From positions 62,001 through 126,000 of the forward strand of contig CACXCA010000002.1 of assembly GCA_902766045.1 (NCBI GenBank): a stretch of 64,000 nt of DNA, given 5' to 3'. Positions within the stretch are counted from its first letter, which is position 1; the number at the start of each line of letters is the position of its first letter. The translations under genes and the position numbers were made by a program. The DNA is from an uncultured Bacteroidales bacterium. Lineage in GTDB: Bacteria > Bacteroidota > Bacteroidia > Bacteroidales > Paludibacteraceae. This document shows, in pieces, positions 33,401 to 41,403 of this stretch. A model generated the notes under the pieces. It was not told the DNA's origin and made no database searches. It was given only the letters and a program-made list of their open reading frames with translations.

Positions 33401-35233
33401 TTATTTGAGGGAATAATTTATATAATCTTCTGTATTAAACACATAGTAGTATGCGTATGTATTTTTGTATTTTTTATACAGTCGTTCTGAAGCTGCTTCC
33501 ATTTGAGCTTTATTACAACGGCTGACCTCATCCACTAAGCTTTTAACCATATAAAATAGTTGTTGATCTATTGGTGCTATTTTAAGATAGGATGGATCAT
33601 TTTTCATTAAAGCATACAAAATCAATGCTTCTTGCATATACTGAGGCACATTAGGATATCTTTTTGCTAACAATGTGAAATATTTAACAAAATGATCTAA
33701 GTTCTTCATATACAATTCAGCCAGTAAACGTCTTTCTATATTATCGCCATCCAAGTAATTAAATTTGAGGTAGTTTTTAGCAAAAAACGAATGAGCTGAT
33801 AAGATACGATCCTCTTTCATGAAATTAATTTTCACTCTTGCGTAATCAGGATAATCAGCATAAAATGCTTTTTTATTCTTCAAATATGCTTCATATTTAT
33901 CTGCCGCATCGCGAAGGAAGAGAGTCTGTTTTAATATATCAATGTAGCGTTTAGCTAACTCGTCATCATCCATTATAATGGCCAATTCAATAAAATATCT
34001 TAATCCTCGATAATTTTCTCCAATAGTTACCCACTGCTCCATATTTAGCTGACGGGCAACCGAAAGGAAAGAACCATATAAGAATAAATCATTGTAATAA
34101 ATAATCATATCAGAGGAAACGTCCGATGGATTGGGAAGAAAAGGCATCTTCATTTCAAACAGATGTTCTTTCAGTTGGTTTGTATTAGCCAAAGCTACAA
34201 CACGGAATGCATTTTCCGTATGAGTTATTTGATTGTTTGTGGATATATTCTTTAAAACACTCTTCCAATCTTTTTCATCCACCAAACGTGCCAGTTTCAT
34301 TTCATGTCTGAATTGTTGACTGGTCTTGTTCATTATTCCATAGCTTATAATAGCCACTTCTGCCAATATAACAACAACAGTTCCAATTTTAGGTAGTCCT
34401 TTTGTCCTGTGTTTCATCCAAATCATGAGTAGTAAGCTCAACATAAACGAAACGTTTATTATCAACAGATCCTTAAAGTATGGGTCTGACAAAGGAGAAA
34501 ACAACACATGCCAGTATCGTTCATTGTAATTGAATTGTATGCAGAAATAAGGTAACAGGAAGAATAACACAATCTGTATAACCAGCATCCATTTCTGTTG
34601 TTGAAGTACCTCGTCAAGAGCGACCATTAGCATTGGAAGAATTGCAAAAATTCCTATATAAGGGTACAAAAGAATCTCTACCAATAAGAAAAGTGAGGCT
34701 TTCATCCAATAGCTTTTCGCTGTCATCTCCCCTTTGCTTATTTTTATCCTATGATACAGACTATATTGGATAAATGTATATAGGGTGCCTACGAGGGTGG
34801 CAAAATAAAAGCCCATTTCGAAGACTGCAAAGATAGAATAGTTGACAGACAAAAAGAGCATGAGTAAAAGAACAGAGGGTAAATATGTTAAGGGAACATA
34901 CTTCTGTTGTTTGTCGAATAGCCACTGAACCATCAGCTGAATAGATGATAGAATCACTGAGATTAGCAAGGAAACAAGCCATGGATGGTAAAACAGTTGA
35001 TTCAGGTATCTTCCAATATATTTCATCCATCCTGCAGACTGGTTCACGGTTTCTTCGGCAAAAACTGGATTATCGATAAAATAATTCCGCCAAAAGAACT
35101 GATACAAAACATCTTTGTAAACAACACATAAAATAATGAAACAGAAGCCAAAAAATAGGGCTCTGATTATCCATGGCAATCGTTTATCTACCAAAATGTT
35201 ATTTATATAGTTACTTTTCGTTCGCTGTTCCAT
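33401..35233 (-). CDS. Polytopic membrane protein, DUF6057-like, copy A
   Basis: 610 residues; about ten membrane helices (residues ~25-320) and a C-terminal helical domain with the same motif order as copy B (QLNMEQWVTIGENYRGLRYF, FAKNYLKFNYLDGDNIERRLLAELYMKN, ending YKKYKNTYAYYYVFNTEDY). Both copies carry the Trp/Tyr-rich YQFFWRNYF or YQVGWKNYF near residue 45. It begins 11 bases after the phosphatase gene, so it may be read from the helicase/phosphatase promoter. Function unknown. Confidence 0.75.
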   Translation of the reverse strand: MEQRTKSNYINNILVDKRLPWIIRALFFGFCFIILCVVYKDVLYQFFWRNYFIDNPVFAEETVNQSAGWMKYIGRYLNQLFYHPWLVSLLISVILSSIQLMVQWLFDKQQKYVPLTYLPSVLLLMLFLSVNYSIFAVFEMGFYFATLVGTLYTFIQYSLYHRIKISKGEMTAKSYWMKASLFLLVEILLYPYIGIFAILPMLMVALDEVLQQQKWMLVIQIVLFFLLPYFCIQFNYNERYWHVLFSPLSDPYFKDLLIINVSFMLSLLLMIWMKHRTKGLPKIGTVVVILAEVAIISYGIMNKTSQQFRHEMKLARLVDEKDWKSVLKNISTNNQITHTENAFRVVALANTNQLKEHLFEMKMPFLPNPSDVSSDMIIYYNDLFLYGSFLSVARQLNMEQWVTIGENYRGLRYFIELAIIMDDDELAKRYIDILKQTLFLRDAADKYEAYLKNKKAFYADYPDYARVKINFMKEDRILSAHSFFAKNYLKFNYLDGDNIERRLLAELYMKNLDHFVKYFTLLAKRYPNVPQYMQEALILYALMKNDPSYLKIAPIDQQLFYMVKSLVDEVSRCNKAQMEAASERLYKKYKNTYAYYYVFNTEDYINYSLK

Positions 35234-35244
35234 CTTTATATCAT

Positions 35245-35733
35245 TTAAATTATTCTCTTAATCAGATATTGATATAGCCCCTCACATGTATCCTCCAACA
35301 GATCCATCACACGTTCAAATCCCTCATTTCCACCATAATATGGATCTGGAACATACGTTTCCGTCGTTCGTATAGCGAACTCAGTCATCTGATGAACCTT
35401 TGCTTCTTGTTCCGGTGTTGCAGCTCGTTCCTTTAATTCATCTACATTGGAATTATCCATTCCGATGATAAGATCAAACTTTTCAAAATCATACCCTTTC
35501 ACCGGTCTAGAGATGGATGTCACATCATAGCCTCTCAGTCCTGCAAAATAACGCATACGAGGATCGGCTGGTTCGCCCTGATGATAACTCAAAATTCCCG
35601 CTGAATCCACAAAAAAACGTTCATCCTCATGTTTAGCCAATACGGCCTTCATCACAGCTTCGGCAGCGGCTGAACGACATATGTTACCTAAGCATACAAA
35701 TAAGATATTATATGTTTTTCGACTCTGTTCCAT
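35245..35733 (-). CDS. Low-molecular-weight protein-tyrosine phosphatase
   Basis: 162 residues, full length for the family. The P-loop CLGNICRS starts at C14 with R20 (Cx5R), and the general-acid loop VPDPYYGG lies near residue 130. It would hydrolyse phosphotyrosine or similar small phosphoesters in the cytoplasm; in many bacteria such enzymes regulate capsule or exopolysaccharide kinases. No kinase or polysaccharide genes are adjacent. Its start lies inside the 3' end of the helicase gene (26-base overlap), so translation is probably coupled. The membrane/TolB modules follow directly. Confidence 0.93.
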   Translation of the reverse strand: MEQSRKTYNILFVCLGNICRSAAAEAVMKAVLAKHEDERFFVDSAGILSYHQGEPADPRMRYFAGLRGYDVTSISRPVKGYDFEKFDLIIGMDNSNVDELKERAATPEQEAKVHQMTEFAIRTTETYVPDPYYGGNEGFERVMDLLEDTCEGLYQYLIKRII

Positions 35734-37087
35734 TCAAATTCTCCCGGTTAACATGTTGTTTTTTCTTTTTCCAAAAAGGTTTCTTTCCTTTTTTTTCTGT
35801 AGCAGAATTAGAACGATGTTCATCCGACGGTTGTCTGCGACTACCATGATTCTTTTTCTCTGGGCCTTTAGATGAATCTTTAGACTTAAAATTTCCTCGT
35901 CCGTGCTTACCCGAATGTCCCTCTTTAGCATTTTGCTTAGGTGCATACGCTGGTCCATCACCAATCTCCTTAGGCATAGGTAATTTATCTATGACTTTAT
36001 TCAGGAATCGTTCGATTTTCAGGAATCGGATCTGATCCTCTTCTGAAATAAAGGTCACTCCTCGTCCTTTACGATTGGCTCTAGCCGTTCTACCTATTCG
36101 GTGAATATAATCCTCCACATCACGAGGCACATCATAATTTATTACCAACTCAATATCATCAATATCGATACCTCGCGACACGATATCCGTAGCTACCAAG
36201 ACAGGCACCTTTCCACTCTTAAAATTAAGTAATGCGGCATCTCGCTCCTCTTGTTCCAAGTCTGAATGAATCTCTGCCACCGATATGTTCTGACGTCGCA
36301 ACAGACGTACCATCTCTTTCACCTTGATTTTTGAGGAAGAGAACACAATCGTTTTGGAAGAATCTTCTTTCAAGACGGAAGTCAACAATGGTAGTTTCTG
36401 CGCCTCATAACAAACATAAGCCCCCTGCTCTATTCCATCTGCTGGTTTTGAGATGGCTATGTTCACCATGGCAGGCTCATGCAAGATTGACTCTGCCAAC
36501 TTCTGTATCTTCGGAGGCATTGTAGCGGAAAACATGATTGTCTGCCTATTTTGTGGCAATCGCTTCACTATCTGGATGATATCATCATAAAAGCCCATGT
36601 CCAACATACGGTCAGCTTCATCCAACACGAAATAACTAACTTTTGAGAAATCCACATTATCCAAAGAGACATGCGATATCAAGCGACCTGGTGTTGCAAT
36701 AACAAAATCAGCCCCCAGCTGTAAAGCTCTTTTCTGCTGTTCCCATGCACCTGCATCATTACCACCATAAACAGCAACCGAACTAACAGGGAGGAAGTAT
36801 GAGAAGCCCTCCAATTGCTGATCAATCTGCTGTGCCAACTCTCTCGTCGGTGCCATGATAATCGCATTGACAGCCTCCTCTGGATGTGGAGTCGTCAACA
36901 TCCTATTAAGTAAAGGTAACAAATATGCTGCGGTCTTTCCCGTACCAGTCTGTGCACAAGCTATAATATCCTTTCCTTCTAATATCAAAGGTATCGACTG
37001 CTCTTGTACGGGAGTCATCTCCTGAAAATTCATCGCCATAAGCCCATCCATTAAACTGGGCTCTAAATTCAGTTCATCAAATTTCAT
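35708..37087 (-). CDS. DEAD-box ATP-dependent RNA helicase (RhlE-like)
   Basis: 459 residues. The Q motif (FQEMTPVQEQ), AQTGTGKT (45-52), PTRELAQQ, a glycine-rich loop, VLDEADRMLDMGF, FSATMP, VATDIVSRGIDID and HRIGRTARANRKG are all present in order. A basic, low-complexity tail from about 385 (HGRGNFKSKDSSKG, KKGKKPFWKKKKQ) is typical of RhlE-type proteins and probably binds RNA. Likely roles are ribosome assembly or mRNA remodelling, often important in the cold. Its -7 box is at 37125-37132. The end overlaps the phosphatase gene. Confidence 0.95.
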   Translation of the reverse strand: MKFDELNLEPSLMDGLMAMNFQEMTPVQEQSIPLILEGKDIIACAQTGTGKTAAYLLPLLNRMLTTPHPEEAVNAIIMAPTRELAQQIDQQLEGFSYFLPVSSVAVYGGNDAGAWEQQKRALQLGADFVIATPGRLISHVSLDNVDFSKVSYFVLDEADRMLDMGFYDDIIQIVKRLPQNRQTIMFSATMPPKIQKLAESILHEPAMVNIAISKPADGIEQGAYVCYEAQKLPLLTSVLKEDSSKTIVFSSSKIKVKEMVRLLRRQNISVAEIHSDLEQEERDAALLNFKSGKVPVLVATDIVSRGIDIDDIELVINYDVPRDVEDYIHRIGRTARANRKGRGVTFISEEDQIRFLKIERFLNKVIDKLPMPKEIGDGPAYAPKQNAKEGHSGKHGRGNFKSKDSSKGPEKKNHGSRRQPSDEHRSNSATEKKGKKPFWKKKKQHVNRENLNGTESKNI

Positions 37088-37124
37088 ACAAATTATTTAT
37101 CTTTCTAATTCTCTCTATATATTG

Positions 37125-37132
37125 CAAATTTA
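37125..37132 (-). promoter_or_regulatory. -7 box of the DEAD-box helicase gene
   Basis: Reads TAAATTTG on the minus strand, 37 bases before the ATG, in the 69-base gap after priA. Confidence 0.6.
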
Positions 37133-37156
37133 TGAAAATTATTGATATTAAAGAAA

Positions 37157-39613
37157 CTACATAGGATCCACATCCACATTTATCATCACACTTCGATATG
37201 CTTTCTGTGATAACAGTTCATTCATCAACTCTCGTAATAACTCCTTTGCTTTTTCAAATGATGCCTTTGATTCAATCTTCAACATGATTTTTTTCAAGTA
37301 AAATGTCTGTATGCGCGAAACCAACGGTTTATCTGGTCCATAAACTCTATCTGCAAAAACAACCCGCATACCATTCGCCAGACAATCCGCTGCGGCATCC
37401 AGCACCATCATATCTTTTGATTTCATATATACGTTGATTAATCGATAATAAGGCGGATATTTGAATGCATATCGTTCATTCATCTGTTCGTTAAACATCC
37501 CTTGATAATCATTGTTTTGAACCATCTTCACCACAGGATGATCGGGGGAACCTGTCTGCAGTACAACAATTCCTCTGTTGTTCTTTCGTCCTGCGCGTCC
37601 GCTGACTTGCGAAAACATCTGAAAGGAACGTTCAAAAGCTCTGAAATCAGGGAAATTCAACGTGGCATCTGCATTCATGATTCCAACTAAACGTACTCGC
37701 TCAAAATCCAATCCTTTCGAAATCATCTGGGTTCCCACCAACACATCAATCTCTCCCTGTTCAAACTGAGAAATGATCTTTTCATAACTCTTACGCGACT
37801 TGGCTACATCCAGATCCAACCGCGCCACCTTTGCATTAGGAAACAACTCTGCTACTTCATCCTCTATCTGCTCAGTTCCAAGTCCGACGGGCGACAATGT
37901 AGGATTACCACATGCCGGACAAACATAAGGGACAGGTATTGAATAGCCACAATAATGGCAAACCAACTGATTACTATTCTTATGATATGTCAAACTTATA
38001 TCACAATTCGTACAACGTGGTGCCGCCATACATGTTCGGCACTCCATATAAGGTGAATAGCCTCTTCTGTTCTGAAACAGAATCACCTGTTCCTTCCTCT
38101 CCAGAGCCTTTCTCATGTGGGACAACAACAAAGGGGTGAAATGCATCACCATCTCTTTCTTCCTTCGTGCTTCCTTCACATCCGCCACTAGGATCTCAGG
38201 CATTTCAATACCTTCATACCGCTGTAGTAGCTCCACCAATCCATACTTCCCTATTTTTGCATTCGAATAAGACTCTATAGATGGAGTAGCTGATCCCAAC
38301 AACACCTTTCCATTCATCAGATGTGCTAAGATAATAGCGGCATTTCCTGCATGATAACGTGGTGCAGGATCAAATTGCTTGTAGGATGTTTCATGCTCTT
38401 CATCCACAATCACAAGTCCTAAATCTTTGAATGGAAGAAATACAGACGATCGAACACCCAACACCACCTTTACATCAGAATGGTCATCTAACAACTGTTT
38501 CCATACCTCAACTCTCTCGGCATCTGAGAACTTGGAGTGATACACCAATAAGCTGTTGCCTAAAACTCTTTTCAATCGATTCGTTATCTGTGTTGTCAGA
38601 GCGATCTCTGGCAATAAGAACAACACCTGTTTCCCTGCCTTAATCATATTATCAATCAGGTGCAGATAAATCTCCGTCTTTCCTGATGAAGTCACACCAT
38701 GCAATAAAACAGTCTGTTTATCCTTAAATTGTTGTAAGATAGACTCATAAGCAGTCTGTTGAACAGGAGATAAAGCAGACAATGGCTTTATGGAGGTCAC
38801 ATGGTCATTCAGCCTACCCACCTCTTTCTTATACGTCTCCAATACGCCTTTTTTCTCTAATGAAGAAAAGGCTGAAATGGAATCACAGCGTTTCAACAAC
38901 TCCTTTTTCGCCACCTCCAAGATTTCTCCATGTCGTAAGAACTGTGATAATTGAAGATAGGTCATCAACATCATTTCCTGTTTCGGATGCTTTGACAATG
39001 CATCCAATAACGTGTTCAACTCCGATTCCTTATGGTAGAAATCAGCCAACCGTACATACACCTCAGTTTTAGGTTTATACTTTTCCTCTATCAACTCAGT
39101 GATTTCCACAGCCCCCATCTCCATCATACGTTTCACAAGAGGAAGAACATTTTTCATGTCCATCATCTTATTCAATTCACTTACTGACAGAGATTTATCA
39201 CCCAAGCAATCCAAAAGAAACTGTTCCCGTTCTTTCAACGGTGCTTCCGCTTCAAAGTCTCTCACAGCAGAGATAGAGGTTTCGCTCTCCAATTTCAGTC
39301 CCGATGGTACTGCGGCTTTAAACACCTCACCTAAGGTACATTGATAATATGTAGCAATCCATTCCCATAACTTCATCTGAAGAGGACGGACAATGCTTTC
39401 ATTATCCAAAACACTTATCACCTCCTTCACGTCAAACCCCTCCGGTGCAGTGAAATGAACACGATAGATAAGAGCTGTATAGAATTTTGTCTTTTGGAAA
39501 GGAACAATAACACGAGCTCCCACTTTTGCATCCGACTGTAGTTCTTCCGGCATCTTATACGTATAAGTATTAGCCAAAGCCAGTGGCAATATGACATCCA
39601 CATACATCTGCAT
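37157..39613 (-). CDS. priA: Primosomal replication restart helicase PriA
   Basis: 818 residues. The N-terminal 3'-end-binding domain (about 1-110), winged-helix region, and helicase core with Walker A GVTSSGKT (306-313) and DEEH are present. The zinc-binding insert has paired cysteines (CRTCMAAPRCTNCD and CHYCGYSIPVPYVCPACG). Motifs GTQMISKGLDFERV and QVSGRAGR follow. PriA restarts replication at collapsed forks by unwinding lagging strands and loading the replicative helicase. All metal ligands and motor motifs are present, so it should be functional. It ends 69 bases before the helicase start. Confidence 0.97.
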   Translation of the reverse strand: MQMYVDVILPLALANTYTYKMPEELQSDAKVGARVIVPFQKTKFYTALIYRVHFTAPEGFDVKEVISVLDNESIVRPLQMKLWEWIATYYQCTLGEVFKAAVPSGLKLESETSISAVRDFEAEAPLKEREQFLLDCLGDKSLSVSELNKMMDMKNVLPLVKRMMEMGAVEITELIEEKYKPKTEVYVRLADFYHKESELNTLLDALSKHPKQEMMLMTYLQLSQFLRHGEILEVAKKELLKRCDSISAFSSLEKKGVLETYKKEVGRLNDHVTSIKPLSALSPVQQTAYESILQQFKDKQTVLLHGVTSSGKTEIYLHLIDNMIKAGKQVLFLLPEIALTTQITNRLKRVLGNSLLVYHSKFSDAERVEVWKQLLDDHSDVKVVLGVRSSVFLPFKDLGLVIVDEEHETSYKQFDPAPRYHAGNAAIILAHLMNGKVLLGSATPSIESYSNAKIGKYGLVELLQRYEGIEMPEILVADVKEARRKKEMVMHFTPLLLSHMRKALERKEQVILFQNRRGYSPYMECRTCMAAPRCTNCDISLTYHKNSNQLVCHYCGYSIPVPYVCPACGNPTLSPVGLGTEQIEDEVAELFPNAKVARLDLDVAKSRKSYEKIISQFEQGEIDVLVGTQMISKGLDFERVRLVGIMNADATLNFPDFRAFERSFQMFSQVSGRAGRKNNRGIVVLQTGSPDHPVVKMVQNNDYQGMFNEQMNERYAFKYPPYYRLINVYMKSKDMMVLDAAADCLANGMRVVFADRVYGPDKPLVSRIQTFYLKKIMLKIESKASFEKAKELLRELMNELLSQKAYRSVMINVDVDPM

Positions 39614-39657
39614 ACTGAATTAGGAATAAAGGGTTTTATATCGGTCTGAAGTTACGG

Positions 39658-39692
39658 AAAAAAGAGGACCCCGCCAAAGCTGAATCCTCTTC
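39658..39692 (-). terminator. Terminator of glyS
   Basis: On the minus strand AAGAGGA pairs with TCCTCTT around a 17-base loop and runs into six T. It lies 23 bases after the glyS stop. Confidence 0.8.
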
Positions 39693-39714
39693 TTCATTCT
39701 TTTTATATTGGGGA

Positions 39715-41262
39715 TTATCCAACAATTTTCTTGTATAGGTTACGCATGCTAACTGCATCACCAATGATTTTGTGCAACTCTTCTACCTTTACACGATCTT
39801 GTTGCATAGTATCACGATAACGTAATGTTACGGTATTATCTTGCAATGTCTGATGATCGACGGTAATACAGAATGGAGTACCAATTGCATCTTGACGACG
39901 ATAACGTTTTCCTATGGTATCCTTCTCCTCGTATGCACATCTGTAATCAAACTTCAACTCGTTCATGATCTCTGCAGCCTTCTCTGGAAGACCATCCTTC
40001 TTTAGCAATGGCAAAACAGCACATTTAACAGGAGCCAAAGCAGGAGGCAAAGACAAAACGACACGTTTATCACCACCTTCTAATTCCTCCTCTTTATATG
40101 AAGCTGCCATAACAGAAAGGAACATACGATCCACACCGATAGAAGTCTCGATAACGTATGGAATATATGATTTATTCTCTTCTGGATCAAAGTATTCCAG
40201 TTTCTTACCAGAGAACTGACTGTGACGAGACAAATCCCAATTGGTACGTGAGTGAATACCTTCCACTTCCTTGAAACCAAATGGCATCAAGAATTCTATA
40301 TCCGTAGCTGCATTTGCATAATGAGCCAATTTATCATGATCATGATAACGATACTTATCGTCACCAAAGCCAAGAGCTTTATGCCACTTCATACGGAACT
40401 CTTTCCAATGCTTAAACCAGTCCATTTCAGTACCTGGCTTAACAAAGAACTGCATCTCCATCTGCTCAAATTCACGCATACGGAAGATAAACTGTCTTGC
40501 AACGATTTCATTACGGAAAGCCTTTCCTATCTGAGCGATTCCGAAAGGAATCTTCATACGACCTGTTTTCTGTACATTCAAGAAGTTAGTGAAGATACCC
40601 TGACATGTCTCTGGACGAAGATAGATGCTTGTAGCACTATCTGCAGTAGATCCAATCTCAGTCTTGAACATCAAGTTAAATTGCTTAACATCCGTCCAGT
40701 TCTTCGTTCCACTGATAGGACAAACAATATTCTCATCCAAGATGATCTGCTTCATCTCATTCAAATCATTGTCATTCAATGCTTTTGCATAACGAGCATG
40801 AAGAGCATCTCTCTTTTCTATGTGTTCCAACACACGAGGATTCGTTGATTTGAATTTCTCAGCATCAAAAGCATCACCAAACTTCTTAGCTGCTTTTTCA
40901 ACCTCTTTATTAATCTTATCGTCGTATTTAGCTATCTGATCCTCAATCAAAACATCTGCACGATAACGCTTCTTCGAATCACGGTTGTCGATCAATGGGT
41001 CATTGAATGCATCAACGTGTCCTGAAGCTTTCCATGTAGTAGGATCCATAAAAATTGCAGCATCAATACCTACAATGTTTTGATGCAACAATGTCATACT
41101 ATCCCACCAGAACTTCTTAATATTATTTTTCAACTCAACACCGTTCTGACCATAATCATAAACAGCACCTAATCCACCATAAATTTCACTAGAAGGAAAT
41201 ACAAATCCATATTCCTTGCAATGTGATACTAATTGTTTAAAAACATCTTCTTGAGAAGCCAT
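39715..41262 (-). CDS. glyS: Glycine--tRNA ligase (class II, dimeric type)
   Basis: 515 residues. It charges tRNA-Gly with glycine in the cytoplasm. The class II motifs are visible: an N-terminal catalytic region starting KEYGFVFPSSEIYGGLGAVYDYG, motif 2 around RPETCQGIFTNF, GKAFRNEI and FRMREFEQMEMQFF, motif 3 around IGVDRMF, and the anticodon-binding domain from LAPVKCAVLPL to the end. This is the single-subunit alpha2 form also found in eukaryotes and archaea, as opposed to the E. coli alpha2beta2 form, although the gene name is used for both. Its -7 box is at 41324-41331; its own terminator follows. Confidence 0.97.
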   Translation of the reverse strand: MASQEDVFKQLVSHCKEYGFVFPSSEIYGGLGAVYDYGQNGVELKNNIKKFWWDSMTLLHQNIVGIDAAIFMDPTTWKASGHVDAFNDPLIDNRDSKKRYRADVLIEDQIAKYDDKINKEVEKAAKKFGDAFDAEKFKSTNPRVLEHIEKRDALHARYAKALNDNDLNEMKQIILDENIVCPISGTKNWTDVKQFNLMFKTEIGSTADSATSIYLRPETCQGIFTNFLNVQKTGRMKIPFGIAQIGKAFRNEIVARQFIFRMREFEQMEMQFFVKPGTEMDWFKHWKEFRMKWHKALGFGDDKYRYHDHDKLAHYANAATDIEFLMPFGFKEVEGIHSRTNWDLSRHSQFSGKKLEYFDPEENKSYIPYVIETSIGVDRMFLSVMAASYKEEELEGGDKRVVLSLPPALAPVKCAVLPLLKKDGLPEKAAEIMNELKFDYRCAYEEKDTIGKRYRRQDAIGTPFCITVDHQTLQDNTVTLRYRDTMQQDRVKVEELHKIIGDAVSMRNLYKKIVG

Positions 41263-41323
41263 ATCAATTATCTATTTTAAATTTCTATTTTTCTACTTTA
41301 CCGTGCTTATTTTATTGAAATTG

Positions 41324-41331
41324 CAAAGTTA
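41324..41331 (-). promoter_or_regulatory. -7 box of glyS
   Basis: Reads TAACTTTG on the minus strand, giving a leader of about 55 bases. Confidence 0.55.
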
Positions 41332-41403
41332 GTTTATTTTTATTAAAATTCAGCATTTTATTGGATAGTATTCTGGATTTTGCAAAATAGTTTTTTTAGA
41401 AAC

